Shown: positions 26,886 through 35,497, counted from the first letter of the stretch. The stretch: DNA of 52,148 nt from Ardenticatenia bacterium (GCA_030949995.1 JAUZRY010000018.1:1-52148), one strand, 5' to 3'. Program-made: numbers and translations. The notes: generated by a model from the sequence alone, not told the origin.

Positions 26886-27884
26886 ATGCAGCCAGCCGTT
26901 GGCCTGATTGCCAATCCCGCCTCGGGAAAAGATATCCGGCGCCTGATCGCCCACGGTTCCGTCTTCGACAACAATGAGAAGGCGAACATCATCCGGCGCG
27001 TCCTCCAGGCCTTGGACGCCTTCGGCGTCAAGCAGGTATTGGCCATGCCAGACTTGTACGGCCTCGTCCTGCGGGCCCTGGAGGACACGCAAGTCGGCCT
27101 TCGGGTCGAGTTCGTCAACATCTCGGTGACCAACACGGCGGCTGATTCTCGCCTGGCGGCCGCTGTCATGGCCCAGGCTGGCGTGCGCTGTATCGTGACA
27201 GTGGGGGGCGATGGCACCAACCGCGTTGTGGCCCAAGGATGCGGTGACGTGCCCCTGGTGCCCATCTCCACGGGCACCAATAACGTTTTCCCCTCCCTGG
27301 TAGAGAGCACCCTGGCAGGCATGGCCGCCGCCGCCGTGGCCTGTGATGTGGAACCCGTGTGGGATCGCGCCGTGCGGCAGGCGCGCCGGCTCGAAATCGT
27401 GCGGGGAAACACGTTGGTGGAGACAGCCTTGGTGGACGTCGTCGTCTACGACGAGCGCTTCGTGGCCACGCGGGCCATCTGGGATGCGGACAAGATGCGT
27501 GCTCTCTTCCTCACTGCCCCCTACCGGGGAACCATTGGTGCCTCCGCCATCGCGGCCTACTTGCCCCAGGCCGAGGAGGTAGCCCGCGACGCGGCCGGCC
27601 TCTACGTGGAGCTGGGGCCAGGCGGAACGCACGTCATGGCGCCCATCGCCCCAGGCCTCATTGTGCCCGTCTCCGTGCGCGTCGTCCACCCGCTCGAGCT
27701 GGAGCAGACTATTCCGGTGACCTACGCGCCCTCAATATTGGCCCTCGACGGGGAGCGGGAGGTGCCTGTGCCGCCGGGCACCTCGGTTGGCGTGCGCCTC
27801 TCCTCCCACGGCCCCTACGTGGTGGACGTGCAAGCAGCCCTCCAGGCCGCTGTCAAGGCCGGCTTCTTCATCCGGAAGCCGTGA
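26886..27884 (+). CDS. acoX: AcoX-like ATP-NAD kinase family protein
   Basis: About 332 residues of the NAD-kinase fold. The N-terminus is VGLIANPASGKDIRRL, the centre has the nucleotide motif VTVGGDGTNR, and the substrate loop is PISTGTNNVFP. This combination, and the position directly before acoA, match AcoX, a protein of acetoin catabolic operons whose reaction is not well established. I chose ATG 26886 (MQPAVGLI) because homologues begin close to VGLIANP and GGGGG precedes it; ATG 26856, overlapping the IclR stop, is the alternative. The protein is soluble and cytoplasmic. A true NAD kinase is less likely from the context. Confidence 0.8.
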   Translation: MQPAVGLIANPASGKDIRRLIAHGSVFDNNEKANIIRRVLQALDAFGVKQVLAMPDLYGLVLRALEDTQVGLRVEFVNISVTNTAADSRLAAAVMAQAGVRCIVTVGGDGTNRVVAQGCGDVPLVPISTGTNNVFPSLVESTLAGMAAAAVACDVEPVWDRAVRQARRLEIVRGNTLVETALVDVVVYDERFVATRAIWDADKMRALFLTAPYRGTIGASAIAAYLPQAEEVARDAAGLYVELGPGGTHVMAPIAPGLIVPVSVRVVHPLELEQTIPVTYAPSILALDGEREVPVPPGTSVGVRLSSHGPYVVDVQAALQAAVKAGFFIRKP

Positions 27885-28035
27885 GGGCAGACGAGAGCAC
27901 CGGAATTGGGCTGATGAGGCACAAACAACCTTGCGTGCAAGTGGTAGAAAGGGGGTGAAAGCCGGCCAGAATCACTATACGGCACCAGGCTGTTCCCGGG
28001 CGTCAGAGGGTGAACGAAATGAAGGAGGAGCAATC

Positions 28036-29058
28036 ATGGCGTTGAGTCGAGAGACGCTGCTAGGGCTGTACGAGATGATGGTCAAAATTCGCACGTTCGA
28101 GGAGCGGGTGGCGGAGATCTACTACGAGGGCAAACAGCCCGTCTTCAACATCGCCGCCGGGCCGGTGCCGGGCGAAATGCACCTCTACAGCGGCCAGGAA
28201 GCCGTGGCCGCCGGCGTCTGTGCCCACCTGCGCCCCGACGACCCGGTGACCAGCACCCACCGGCCACACGGCCACCTCATCGCCAAGGGTGTGGACTTGA
28301 AACGCATGATGGCCGAAATCTTCGGCAAGGAGACCGGCCTCTGCCACGGCAAAGGGGGCCACATGCACTTGTTCGACCCCGAATTGCACTTCGGCTGTGG
28401 CGGCATTGTGGGCGGTGGCATCCCTCACGCCGTGGGAGCGGCGCTGGCCATCAAGAAACGGGGCGAAGATCGCGTAGCCGTCTCCTTCTTTGGTGAAGGC
28501 GCAGCCAACATCGGCGCCTTCCACGAGTCCCTCAACCTGGCAGCCCTCTGGAAACTGCCCGCCGTCTTCATCGTCGAGGACAACCTCTACGCCATCTCCG
28601 TGCCCAAGACTGCCTCCACAGCCGTGCGCAGCAATGCTGAGCGCGGCGCAGCCTACGGCATCCCTGCCGTGCAGGTAGACGGGCAGGATGTAGTGGCCGT
28701 CTACGAGGCCGCCGGTGAAGCCGTTGAGCGGGCCCGCCGTGGCGAGGGGCCCACGTTGATCGAGGCCGTCTGCTACCGCTTCCGGGGCCACTTCGAGGGC
28801 GATCCGGAGCACTACCTGCCAGAGGGCACAAAGGAGCAGTGGAAACAGCGGGACCCCATCGCGCTGCTCGCCAAACAGCTCAAGGACCAGGGATGGTTGA
28901 CGGACGAGGACGCCCAGGCGATCGAGGAACGCATGACCGCCCTCATCGCCGAGGCCGAGGCGTTCGCCCGCGAGAGCGCCTACCCTCCACCTGAGGCGGC
29001 CCTCACCGACGTCTTCGTGCAAGCCGAGTCACCCAGAGAGGAGCAGAGCCATGGCTGA
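28036..29058 (+). CDS. acoA: Acetoin/2-oxo acid dehydrogenase E1 component, alpha subunit
   Basis: A 340-residue thiamine-diphosphate-dependent E1 alpha subunit. The TPP motif begins GEGAANIGAFHESLNLAA (Glu replacing the usual Asp of GDG) and ends in VEDN about 30 residues on. STHRPHGHLIAKG and CHGKGGHMHLF are the usual active-site loops. With E1 beta and E2 it cleaves acetoin to acetaldehyde and acetyl-CoA. Acetoin rather than pyruvate is favoured by the acoX neighbour and by the GAFHESLNLA form. Start 28036 has AAGGAGG 7 bp upstream. It overlaps acoB by 8 bp. A 150-bp gap separates it from acoX. Confidence 0.88.
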   Translation: MALSRETLLGLYEMMVKIRTFEERVAEIYYEGKQPVFNIAAGPVPGEMHLYSGQEAVAAGVCAHLRPDDPVTSTHRPHGHLIAKGVDLKRMMAEIFGKETGLCHGKGGHMHLFDPELHFGCGGIVGGGIPHAVGAALAIKKRGEDRVAVSFFGEGAANIGAFHESLNLAALWKLPAVFIVEDNLYAISVPKTASTAVRSNAERGAAYGIPAVQVDGQDVVAVYEAAGEAVERARRGEGPTLIEAVCYRFRGHFEGDPEHYLPEGTKEQWKQRDPIALLAKQLKDQGWLTDEDAQAIEERMTALIAEAEAFARESAYPPPEAALTDVFVQAESPREEQSHG

Positions 29059-30061
29059 GCGACTGTTGACCACAGCCCGGGCCATTGCCGAGGCCATTGC
29101 CCAGGAGATGGAACGTGACGAGCGGGTTTTCATCATGGGCGAGGACATTGGCGCCTACGGCGGCATCTTCGGCGCCACACAGGGCCTGCTGGAGAAGTTC
29201 GGCCCCGAGCGCGTTATGGACACGCCCATCTCGGAGATGGGCTTCATCGGCGCGGCCGTCGGCGCGGCCACCGAGGGCATGCGCCCCATTGCCGAGCTCA
29301 TGTTCGTGGATTTCTTCGGCGTGGCCATGGATCAGATCTTCAACCACATGGCCAAAATCCACTATATGTCCGGCGGCAACGTGAACGTGCCCATGGTGCT
29401 CATGACGGCCATCGGCGGCGGCTACAGCGACGCCGCCCAACACTCCCAATGCCTCTACAGCCTCTTCGCCCACACGCCGGGCATCAAAGTTGTAGTGCCC
29501 TCCACCCCCTACGACGCCAAGGGGCTCATGATCCAAGCCATCCGGGACGACGACCCGGTCATGTACTTCTTCCACAAGGGCATCATGGGCTTGGGGTGGA
29601 TGGCCCCCAACCCCCGTGCCACGGGCCCGGTGCCCGAGGAACCCTACACCATCCCCTTCGGCCAGGCCGACGTCAAGCGGGAGGGAAGCGACCTCACTAT
29701 TCTCACCCTCTCCCTGATGGTCCACCGCAGCTTGGACGCGGCCGAGCAGCTCGCCGAAGAGGGCATCAGCGCCGAAGTAATCGACTTGCGCACCCTAGTG
29801 CCCCTGGACAGGGCCACGATCATCGAGTCGGTGAAGAAGACCCACCGCGTGCTGATCGTGGACGAGGATTACAAGAGCTTCGGCATGTCGGGCGAGCTCA
29901 TTGCCATCATCGCCGAGGAAGCGTTGGATTACTTGGACGCCCCGCCCAAGCGGCTGGCGGTTCCCGACGTGCCCATTCCCTACAGCCGCCCCTTGGAACA
30001 GGCGGTGATCCCGTCAGTGGAAGGCATTGTTCAGGCCGCCCGCGAGTTGATGGCCGAATAA
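29051..30061 (+). CDS. acoB: Acetoin/2-oxo acid dehydrogenase E1 component, beta subunit
   Basis: A 336-residue transketolase-like E1 beta subunit. It has FIMGEDIGAYGGIFGATQGL at the start, DTPISEMGFIGAAVGAA, the FVDFFGVAMDQIFNHMAK helix and HSQCLYSLFAHTPGIKVVVPSTPYDAKG, all conserved in this family. The C-terminal domain has EVIDLRTLVPLD. It forms the alpha2-beta2 E1 with acoA. Its ATG lies inside the end of acoA (8-bp overlap), so translation is coupled and equal amounts are expected. An intrinsic-terminator-like hairpin follows it. Confidence 0.92.
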   Translation: MAERLLTTARAIAEAIAQEMERDERVFIMGEDIGAYGGIFGATQGLLEKFGPERVMDTPISEMGFIGAAVGAATEGMRPIAELMFVDFFGVAMDQIFNHMAKIHYMSGGNVNVPMVLMTAIGGGYSDAAQHSQCLYSLFAHTPGIKVVVPSTPYDAKGLMIQAIRDDDPVMYFFHKGIMGLGWMAPNPRATGPVPEEPYTIPFGQADVKREGSDLTILTLSLMVHRSLDAAEQLAEEGISAEVIDLRTLVPLDRATIIESVKKTHRVLIVDEDYKSFGMSGELIAIIAEEALDYLDAPPKRLAVPDVPIPYSRPLEQAVIPSVEGIVQAARELMAE

Positions 30062-30071
30062 ACACAACCTG

Positions 30072-30118
30072 GCCCGGGGAAGGCACTTCTGGTGCCCCCT
30101 TTGCCCCGGGCTCTTTTC
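30072..30118 (+). terminator. Terminator-like hairpin between acoB and acoC
   Basis: GCCCGGGG (30072-30079) pairs with CCCCGGGC (30104-30111). An inner GGCAC/GTGCC stem stacks within it, and TCTTTTC follows. It could lower acoC expression relative to acoAB, since no separate acoC promoter is evident in the 74-bp gap. Confidence 0.65.
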
Positions 30119-30135
30119 TGTGAGGAGGCAAATTC

Positions 30136-31383
30136 ATGCGCCTGGTTGACATCCACGTGCCCGAGGGCATCCAAGGAGCCGAGGACTATGTAGTCGTCAC
30201 GTGGCTCAAGCGGGTTGGAGATCCCGTGCGGCCTGGAGAGGTGGTGGTGGTCATTCAGGTGGAGAAGGTGGCCTACGATGTGCCCTCCCCTGTGAGCGGC
30301 ACTCTGGCCGAAATTCTCGTGCCCCAGGGAGAAGTCGCACAGCGCGATCACCCCTTGGCCCGTGTGGCCGTGGACGAGGCAGAGCCGGTTGACACCCCCC
30401 AAGAAGCCCCCATGGCCTCACCTTTGGCCAAAAAGCTGGCCCGCGAGCACAACGTGGACCTGCACGAGGTGCAGGGCACCGGCCGCGGCGGACGCATCAC
30501 CGAGAAGGACGTGCGCCGGTACCTTGAGCAACGCGCCCCCCACCAGGAGAGGCCGCCCGCCGCCCGCCGGGAGGTGCGCGCCTCCCCGGCCGCCCGCCGC
30601 TTGGCCCGCGAGCACAACGTGGACCTGCGCGAGGTGCAAGGCACCGGCCGCGGCGGGCGCATCACCGAGAAAGACGTGTTGGCTTTCCTCCAGGCCCAAC
30701 AGGCCAAAGTGGACCGACCCGAGCAGAGGATCCCCTTGGCCGGCATGCGAGGAACCATTGCCCGCCGAATGCAACAGAGTGCCCACAGTGCTGCTCAAGT
30801 CACCCTGCACACCGAGGCAGACGTGACCGACTTGGTGGCCCTGCGCCGGCAGCGGGCCGATAAGGGCATCACCTACACCGACTTCATCGTGCGGGCCTGT
30901 GCTCTGGCCCTGCGGGAACACCCACGCCTCAATGCCATCGTGGATGACGACCACATCCGCCTGGTGTCCGGCGTTCACGTGGGCCTCGCTGTGGCCCTCG
31001 ACGAGGGATTGGTGGTGCCGGTGATCCGAGATGCCGACCGCCACAGTGTGGCGCAGTTGGCCCAAGAACGCCGGCGTCTCGTCGAGCGCGCCAGGGCAGG
31101 CCAGCTCACGGCCGATGAGATGACCGGCAGCACATTTACCGTGACGAACTTGGGGCCCTACGAGATTGACGGGTTTACCCCCATCATCAATCCCCCAGAA
31201 GTGGCCATTCTGGGAGTCGGGCGCATTGTGGAAAAACTGGTCATCCACCAGGGCAAAGTGGCCCAACGCTCAATGATGGTGCTCAGCCTCACCTTTGATC
31301 ACCGCGCGGTGGACGGGGCGCCGGCCGCAGCTTTCCTGCAGGCCGTGAAGGGGCGCTTGGAATCCCCGAACACATTGGTGTGA
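30136..31383 (+). CDS. acoC: Dihydrolipoamide acyltransferase (E2) with two tandem subunit-binding domains
   Basis: A 415-residue E2. The lipoyl domain spans about residues 1-80, with the lipoylated Lys 44 in VEKVAYDV. Two peripheral subunit-binding domains follow (about 95-131 and 150-186), both reading LAREHNVDL then EVQGTGRGGRITEKDV. Most E2 proteins have one. The catalytic acetyltransferase domain starts near 198 (RIPLAGMRGTIARRM) and ends with the active-site motif FDHRAVDG (His 389, Asp 393). It passes the acyl group to CoA and forms the complex core. Start 30136 follows GAGGAGG. No E3 gene is adjacent. The acetoin assignment comes from context; a branched-chain or pyruvate substrate cannot be excluded. 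Confidence 0.9.
   Translation: MRLVDIHVPEGIQGAEDYVVVTWLKRVGDPVRPGEVVVVIQVEKVAYDVPSPVSGTLAEILVPQGEVAQRDHPLARVAVDEAEPVDTPQEAPMASPLAKKLAREHNVDLHEVQGTGRGGRITEKDVRRYLEQRAPHQERPPAARREVRASPAARRLAREHNVDLREVQGTGRGGRITEKDVLAFLQAQQAKVDRPEQRIPLAGMRGTIARRMQQSAHSAAQVTLHTEADVTDLVALRRQRADKGITYTDFIVRACALALREHPRLNAIVDDDHIRLVSGVHVGLAVALDEGLVVPVIRDADRHSVAQLAQERRRLVERARAGQLTADEMTGSTFTVTNLGPYEIDGFTPIINPPEVAILGVGRIVEKLVIHQGKVAQRSMMVLSLTFDHRAVDGAPAAAFLQAVKGRLESPNTLV
30436..30678 (+). repeat. Tandem 78-bp near-identical repeat inside acoC
   Basis: Bases 30436-30513 and 30601-30678 match at 73 of 78 positions and encode the two subunit-binding domains. Four of the five differences are silent. This points to recent duplication or ongoing gene conversion. 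Confidence 0.9.
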
Positions 31384-31417
31384 GCTAGCGACATCCTCCC
31401 TCAGCAGCAGGAAGTTC

Positions 31418-31446
31418 TTGACGGCCAGCCGGCCTGCACATATACT
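31418..31446 (+). promoter_or_regulatory. Promoter of pheA
   Basis: TTGACG (31418-31423), a 17-bp spacer and TATACT (31441-31446), 90 bp before the start codon. Confidence 0.6.
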
Positions 31447-31535
31447 CACACACGTTCAGGCCGCGCGAGCGGTAGACAGGTGAATGTGCCCACTTTGTCG
31501 TTGTCCGGAATGGCCCAGTCCGTTTGGGGGAAACC

Positions 31536-32399
31536 ATGTCCGAGCCCGGCGCCCGACGCAAGGCCCAAGGTGCAGGCCGACTCCGTGTCGCCTTCCAGGG
31601 TGAACCAGGCGCCTACAGCGAAGGCGCCATCGTTCATTATTTTGGCCCCAACGTGCACACAGTGCCGTGCCCGTCGTTTGAGGCCGTCTTCGAGGCCGTG
31701 GAGGCCGGACAGGCCGACCGGGGAGTCTTGCCCATTGAGAACTCACTGGCCGGCAGCATTCACCGCAACTACGACCTGCTGCTGGACCACAACCTCCACA
31801 TTGTGGGGGAGATCGACTTCCGCGTGCGCCACCATCTCGTGGCCCTGCCCGGCGTGCGGCTGGAGGACGTGAAACGCGTGCTCAGCCACCCCCAAGCCCT
31901 GGCCCAGTGTGAGCGCTTCCTGGCCAAACTAGGCGTGGTGCGGGAGGCCACTTACGACACGGCCGGCAGCGCCAAGCGGCTGCGCGACGCCAACTTGCGC
32001 GATGCCGCTGCGGTTGCCAGCCGCCGTGCGGCTGAGGTCTACAACTTGATGATCTTGGCCGAGGGCATTGAGGACGACCCCGAAAACTACACCCGTTTCC
32101 TCGTCGTGGCCGCTGAGCCAAGCACTCCGCCCGTGGGCGTGCCAGCAAAGACATCTATCGTCTTCACCCTGAAGAATGCGCCGGGCGTGCTTTTCAAAGC
32201 GCTCTCCGTCTTCGCCCTGCGGGATATTGACCTGACGAAGATCGAGAGTCGCCCCCTGCGCGGCAAGCGCTGGGAATACCTCTTCTACTTGGACTTCGCG
32301 GCCAGCATGGCCGACGACGCAGCACAAAACGCCATTCGCCACTTGGGTGAGATCGCGCCCTTTCTCCGCATTCTCGGTTCATATCCACGAGGGACATAG
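31536..32399 (+). CDS. pheA: Prephenate dehydratase
   Basis: A 287-residue monofunctional prephenate dehydratase, which converts prephenate to phenylpyruvate in phenylalanine synthesis. The catalytic domain has [34 protein letters not shown], and [10 protein letters not shown] before [13 protein letters not shown]. The pre-[12 protein letters not shown] motif is intact. The C-terminal ACT domain ([21 protein letters not shown], then [19 protein letters not shown]) carries the ESRP phenylalanine-binding motif, so feedback inhibition by phenylalanine is expected. No chorismate mutase domain is fused. Start ATG 31536 follows GGGGGA; a TTG at 31524 is in frame. The gene is a single unit with its own promoter. 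Confidence 0.95.
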   Translation: MSEPGARRKAQGAGRLRVAFQGEPGAYSEGAIVHYFGPNVHTVPCPSFEAVFEAVEAGQADRGVLPIENSLAGSIHRNYDLLLDHNLHIVGEIDFRVRHHLVALPGVRLEDVKRVLSHPQALAQCERFLAKLGVVREATYDTAGSAKRLRDANLRDAAAVASRRAAEVYNLMILAEGIEDDPENYTRFLVVAAEPSTPPVGVPAKTSIVFTLKNAPGVLFKALSVFALRDIDLTKIESRPLRGKRWEYLFYLDFAASMADDAAQNAIRHLGEIAPFLRILGSYPRGT

Positions 32400-32511
32400 G
32401 ACTTGACCGCAGTACACTACGGTGAAACGGCAGTGCTCCCATGGGGCACATGAGCTGCCCCACACGATCACTGGGGCGGACTCATAGAAGTCACAGGCGG
32501 ACAGAGACATC

Positions 32512-33080
32512 ATGGCTGCTCGAAACGATGTCCTGGACGACGGACACCTCATGTGCCGCATCGCGGCGGGAGACCGCGTGGCCTTTCAGGACGTGTACGA
32601 ACGATACGTGGATTTGGTCTATTCCATGGCCCTCAAAGTCGTGCGGGACCCAACCGTTGCCGAGGACATCGTCCAAGATGTCTCCTTGCGCCTCTGGCAG
32701 CGCGCCGACATGTGACGCCTCCCGTGGGCGCCTAGCCACGTGGCTCCTCTCCATCACGCGCAACCGCGCCATTGATGTGTTGCGCCAGCAACGCCGGCAG
32801 CAGGTTGTCGCCGATGCCTTCGACGAAAGGCGGGACAGCAGCGCCCTCGTCGCCCACTGGTACGGAGCCAGGACGAGGAAACCGTTCACCTCAGCGCCGG
32901 ACATTCTCCCCCGGGCAACGCGAGTGCATTACAGGCTGGCCAGCACCTACTGGCCTAAGCCACCAGGACATCGCCACCATGCTCAACGTGCCCTTGGGCA
33001 CGGTGAAGAGCCGCATCCGCCTGGGCATGAGGAAATTACAGGCCCCTCTCCAAGGGGAACAATCTAAAGGGCGCACGTGA
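32512..33080 (+). CDS. ECF-type RNA polymerase sigma factor (several frameshifts)
   Basis: The pieces add up to an ECF sigma factor of about 190 residues. Region 2 reads FQDVYERYVDLVYSMALKVV then AEDIVQDVSLRLWQRADM. Region 4 reads GLSHQDIATMLNVPLGTVKSRIRLGMRKLQ. Between them the frame changes at least three times: near 32713 (stop TGA in frame 1), near 32870, and in the C/G run near 32910, with perhaps a compensating pair near 32935-32955. After joining, the linker reads DASRGRLATWLLSITRNRAIDVLRQQ, which is typical. It directs polymerase to a small regulon and is followed 52 bp later by its likely anti-sigma factor. So many indels may mean a true pseudogene, but the high error rate in this window makes sequencing error more likely. 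Confidence 0.75.
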
Positions 33081-33132
33081 CACGTAATACATACTAGAGG
33101 AGAGGTGGTTCTGCACACTCAGAGATAACCCT

Positions 33133-33922
33133 ATGAGAACGACAGATCGACCCACAAATCGACAAGAAGACACTGTGCTCTCATGCGAGGCTTGCGTGTC
33201 TCTTTTGGGTCTCCTCGCCTTGGGCGCCCTGCCAGATGAGGAAGCCCGCTGCGTCAAGTTCCACGTGGCTCTCTGTGAACGGTGTCGTGCGGAGTTAGCC
33301 CGTTATGAACCCTTGGTGGAGGCACTTCTCTATCAAATTCCCCTTGTGCGGGCCCCAGAACGTGTACGTCATCGGGTGGCTACCATTCCCGATCTCTCGC
33401 CCCCATCTGGTCAGGCACGCCAACCACCACGCCGTCTTTCCCCTCGGTGGTTTCACGTGTGGGCTGTAGCCGCTACGTTTCTCTTGATAGTCTTGGGGGC
33501 GTGGCAGGTCACTTCGCTCGGCCGGCAACAGGAACTCGAGCGCCAATTGGTTGTTTACCAAGAAGTGGTGCGACTCCTTGTAGCAGCCTTAAGCATGCTT
33601 CATCACTCTCGAGCCGGACGGCTCCGCGCGCGATACCCGCGCCGTGCTTTACTACCTTGATAACGACCGCACCGGGGTGCTCGTGGTCAATGGCCTTGCA
33701 CCACTGGCTCAAGACCAGGCATACCAGCTCTGGCTCATTCGGCCGGACGGCCGGCGGGATAACGGTGGCGTCTTCCGCGTGGAAAGGCCCGGTGAGCTCA
33801 CACTTCATCGCGTGGTCTCGCCAGCGCCTTGGACGCTCTACACGGGCGTGGGGGTGACTGTCGAGCCGGCAACCGGCAGCCCGGGGCCTACAGGCCCGCG
33901 CGTGCTTCACGGTGGGCTGTAA
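33133..33922 (+). CDS. Zinc-type anti-sigma factor with RskA-like C-terminal domain (frameshift in the data)
   Basis: About 262 residues once corrected. The cytoplasmic N-terminus has the ZAS motif HxxxCxxC (His 44, Cys 48, Cys 51 in KFHVALCERC), which binds the ECF sigma factor. A single membrane helix lies at about residues 106-128 (VWAVAATFLLIVLGAW). The outside domain resembles anti-sigma-K factor RskA (VLVVNGLAPLAQDQAYQLWLIRPDG). The frame breaks near 33595-33602, after LLVAALS, and resumes as FITLEPDGSARDTRAVLYYLD. Loss of the sensor domain by proteolysis usually frees the sigma factor. The gene follows the ECF sigma gene, so they form the expected pair. Confidence 0.82.
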
Positions 33923-33952
33923 CGCGCTCGGAAGAAACGTGGGGCCGATCTA

Positions 33953-34810
33953 TTACGCCGAGGCCAAGATGGCCTCAATGGAGCCCTGGTCCGTCATGTC
34001 CTCGTAGAGGCGCAACAGGTTGGCGTAGTGGAGCTGGCGCACAAGGCCATCGAGCGGGATGCTGCTCTCACCGCAGGATTCGGGTATGGAATGTTTCAGC
34101 GCCGCGCGCGACTGCCCCTGGTTCACCAACTCGGCCACGTATTCTTTGATGCAGTCCAAGTAGTGAATGTGGCGGTCAAGCACTTCAGGAATTTCGCCCC
34201 GCAACAGCACGTCCCCGTGCCCTTGGATGATGCTCTCCAAGTTCATCTCGCGAATGCGCTGGAGAGTGTGACGAAGCTGGAGACGATCACCCCACGCGAA
34301 GTAAGGCAAGGGCATGACGGCATCGCCGGAGATGAGGATGCGGTCTCCCTCGACGAGCACACCAATACCGTCCTCCGTGTGGCCCGGCAAGTGAATGAGG
34401 CGCAAGATGCGGTGGCCCAAGCGCAGGCCCATTTCGTGATCGAAGACGATGTTGGGGATGACGAGCTCCACTTCGGCCAACTCCGGGGTCTCCTCCTTGG
34501 CCGCCCGGAGGGAGCGCTCCCCGATCTCGAGCAACTTCTGGCGACATTGACGGTGGGCGATGATCACGGCGTCCTGAAAGAGGTAATTGCCGTAAACGTG
34601 ATCGGCGTGGAAGTGGGTGTTGATCACAAAACGCACACCCCGCTGGCTGTGGCTGTAGACAAACTCAGCCATCGCCCGACTCTCCTCGGGGAATGGGAGG
34701 GTATCAATGACGATGGCTCCCTCATCGGTGAAGATCGCCGTGGCCGTGACTTGGGCGTACAGCTCGCTGGTGAAGATGTGAATATCTTCTGAGATTCGTT
34801 CGCGTCGCAT
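33953..34810 (-). CDS. Metallo-beta-lactamase-fold hydrolase
   Basis: A 285-residue MBL-fold protein. The metal-binding motif THFHADH is complete, followed by the later ligands in HLPGHTEDG (His), ILISGDAV (Asp) and QGHGD (His). The N-terminus has AIFTDEGAIVIDTLPFPEES, usual for the glyoxalase II/SoxH-like subgroup. There is no signal peptide from the chosen start, ATG 34810 (MRRERI), which follows GGGGATC. An upstream in-frame ATG at 34888 would cross the promoter. The protein is probably a cytoplasmic thioesterase or lactonase-like hydrolase; the substrate is unknown. It is convergent with the anti-sigma gene and stands alone. Confidence 0.87.
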   Translation of the reverse strand: MRRERISEDIHIFTSELYAQVTATAIFTDEGAIVIDTLPFPEESRAMAEFVYSHSQRGVRFVINTHFHADHVYGNYLFQDAVIIAHRQCRQKLLEIGERSLRAAKEETPELAEVELVIPNIVFDHEMGLRLGHRILRLIHLPGHTEDGIGVLVEGDRILISGDAVMPLPYFAWGDRLQLRHTLQRIREMNLESIIQGHGDVLLRGEIPEVLDRHIHYLDCIKEYVAELVNQGQSRAALKHSIPESCGESSIPLDGLVRQLHYANLLRLYEDMTDQGSIEAILASA

Positions 34811-34872
34811 GATCCCCGAGGCCCAATTCAGGATGAGTGCGCACGGCAAGCCGCGAGCTGCAAGTCTGTTTG

Positions 34873-34901
34873 AGAATAACACCCTCACTCGCGAATGTCA
34901 A
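34873..34901 (-). promoter_or_regulatory. Promoter of the MBL-fold gene
   Basis: On the minus strand a perfect TTGACA (34901-34896), a 17-bp spacer and TATTCT (34878-34873), about 60 bp before the start. Confidence 0.55.
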
Positions 34902-35040
34902 CTTTCCGCCCGTGTGGTCCCCCGTACCGGGAAGTCCCTGTTGGCCGCCGAGCACGCACTTCGACAGCACGGTGGGGAAGCACGGCGGACAGGCTGGTGT
35001 CTCGGGGCGGATGTTCGGCAGCCACCGCGAGCGCGCAAGA

Positions 35041-35072
35041 AAAGCCATCGGTGGTGTGTCACCGATGGCTTT
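35041..35072 (-). terminator. Hairpin terminator after the candidate small gene
   Basis: A perfect 13-bp stem AAAGCCATCGGTG (35041-35053) with CACCGATGGCTTT (35060-35072). The T-richer tail is on the minus side, and it begins 12 bp after the stop of the minus-strand candidate gene. Confidence 0.65.
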
Positions 35073-35084
35073 CAGGCGCCTCCA

Positions 35085-35382
35085 CTAGGCCGTGGATGCC
35101 GGTTGCGTGTGTGAGCCTCCTGACAACAGGTGGGCACCTCCCTGGTACGTCCCAGGCCAACTCAACTGACCGCTTGGGTACCATGCCGGAGATCGGTACC
35201 CATCGAGTAGGTGTTGGCTCAACGCGCCCGGCATATCACCAACGTAGCAGGGGAACGCCATCTTAATTCTAAGCCGCTCTGGGCTTGGTGACAAACGGCG
35301 TCATGTTGATGTCCACAAGCTCCCATGGCCACCGTGCGTCCGCCCTCGCCCAAAGGCACGAGCGGGTACCTGATTGGACCAT
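35085..35382 (-). CDS. Candidate small hypothetical protein (about 98 residues, probable frameshift)
   Basis: The 660-bp gap between the MBL gene and gltB holds a minus-strand ATG at 35382 preceded by GGGAGGAGGAC, one of the strongest ribosome sites in the window. That frame runs 37 codons to VTKPRAA. Dropping one C from the CCC near 35283 changes the end to VTKPERLRIKMAFPCYVGDMP and continues to a stop at 35085. This gives 98 residues rich in Trp, Tyr and Gly. A perfect terminator hairpin starts 12 bp later. The signals at both ends and the one-base C-run error seen elsewhere support a real gene. I recognise no domain. Alternatives are a 37-residue peptide or an untranslated RNA. Confidence 0.4.
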
Positions 35383-35468
35383 GTCCTCCTCCCTTGGGGT
35401 ACCCAGATGTGCCCTTCCTTCATTGGTAACGGTTCCCGTTTTCACCCTCTAAACGGTCCGCCCGTGTG

Positions 35469-35497
35469 CTGACACGCCCGCCGCCCCGGCGTATACT
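35469..35497 (+). promoter_or_regulatory. Promoter of gltB
   Basis: CTGACA (35469-35474), a 17-bp spacer and TATACT (35492-35497), 55 bp before the start. Confidence 0.55.

Noticed and set aside
27911-27960. CTGATGAG followed by ACAAAC and GAAA, recalling a hammerhead ribozyme core
   Set aside because: The GAAA element is not placed against a closing stem II, and no stem III or cleavage site can be drawn. It is probably chance.
35177-35403. Four GGTACC sites in about 230 bp upstream of gltB, looking like a repeated operator
   Set aside because: Three of the four fall inside the minus-strand candidate small gene and read as ordinary codons. The spacing is irregular, so I do not call them a binding-site array.
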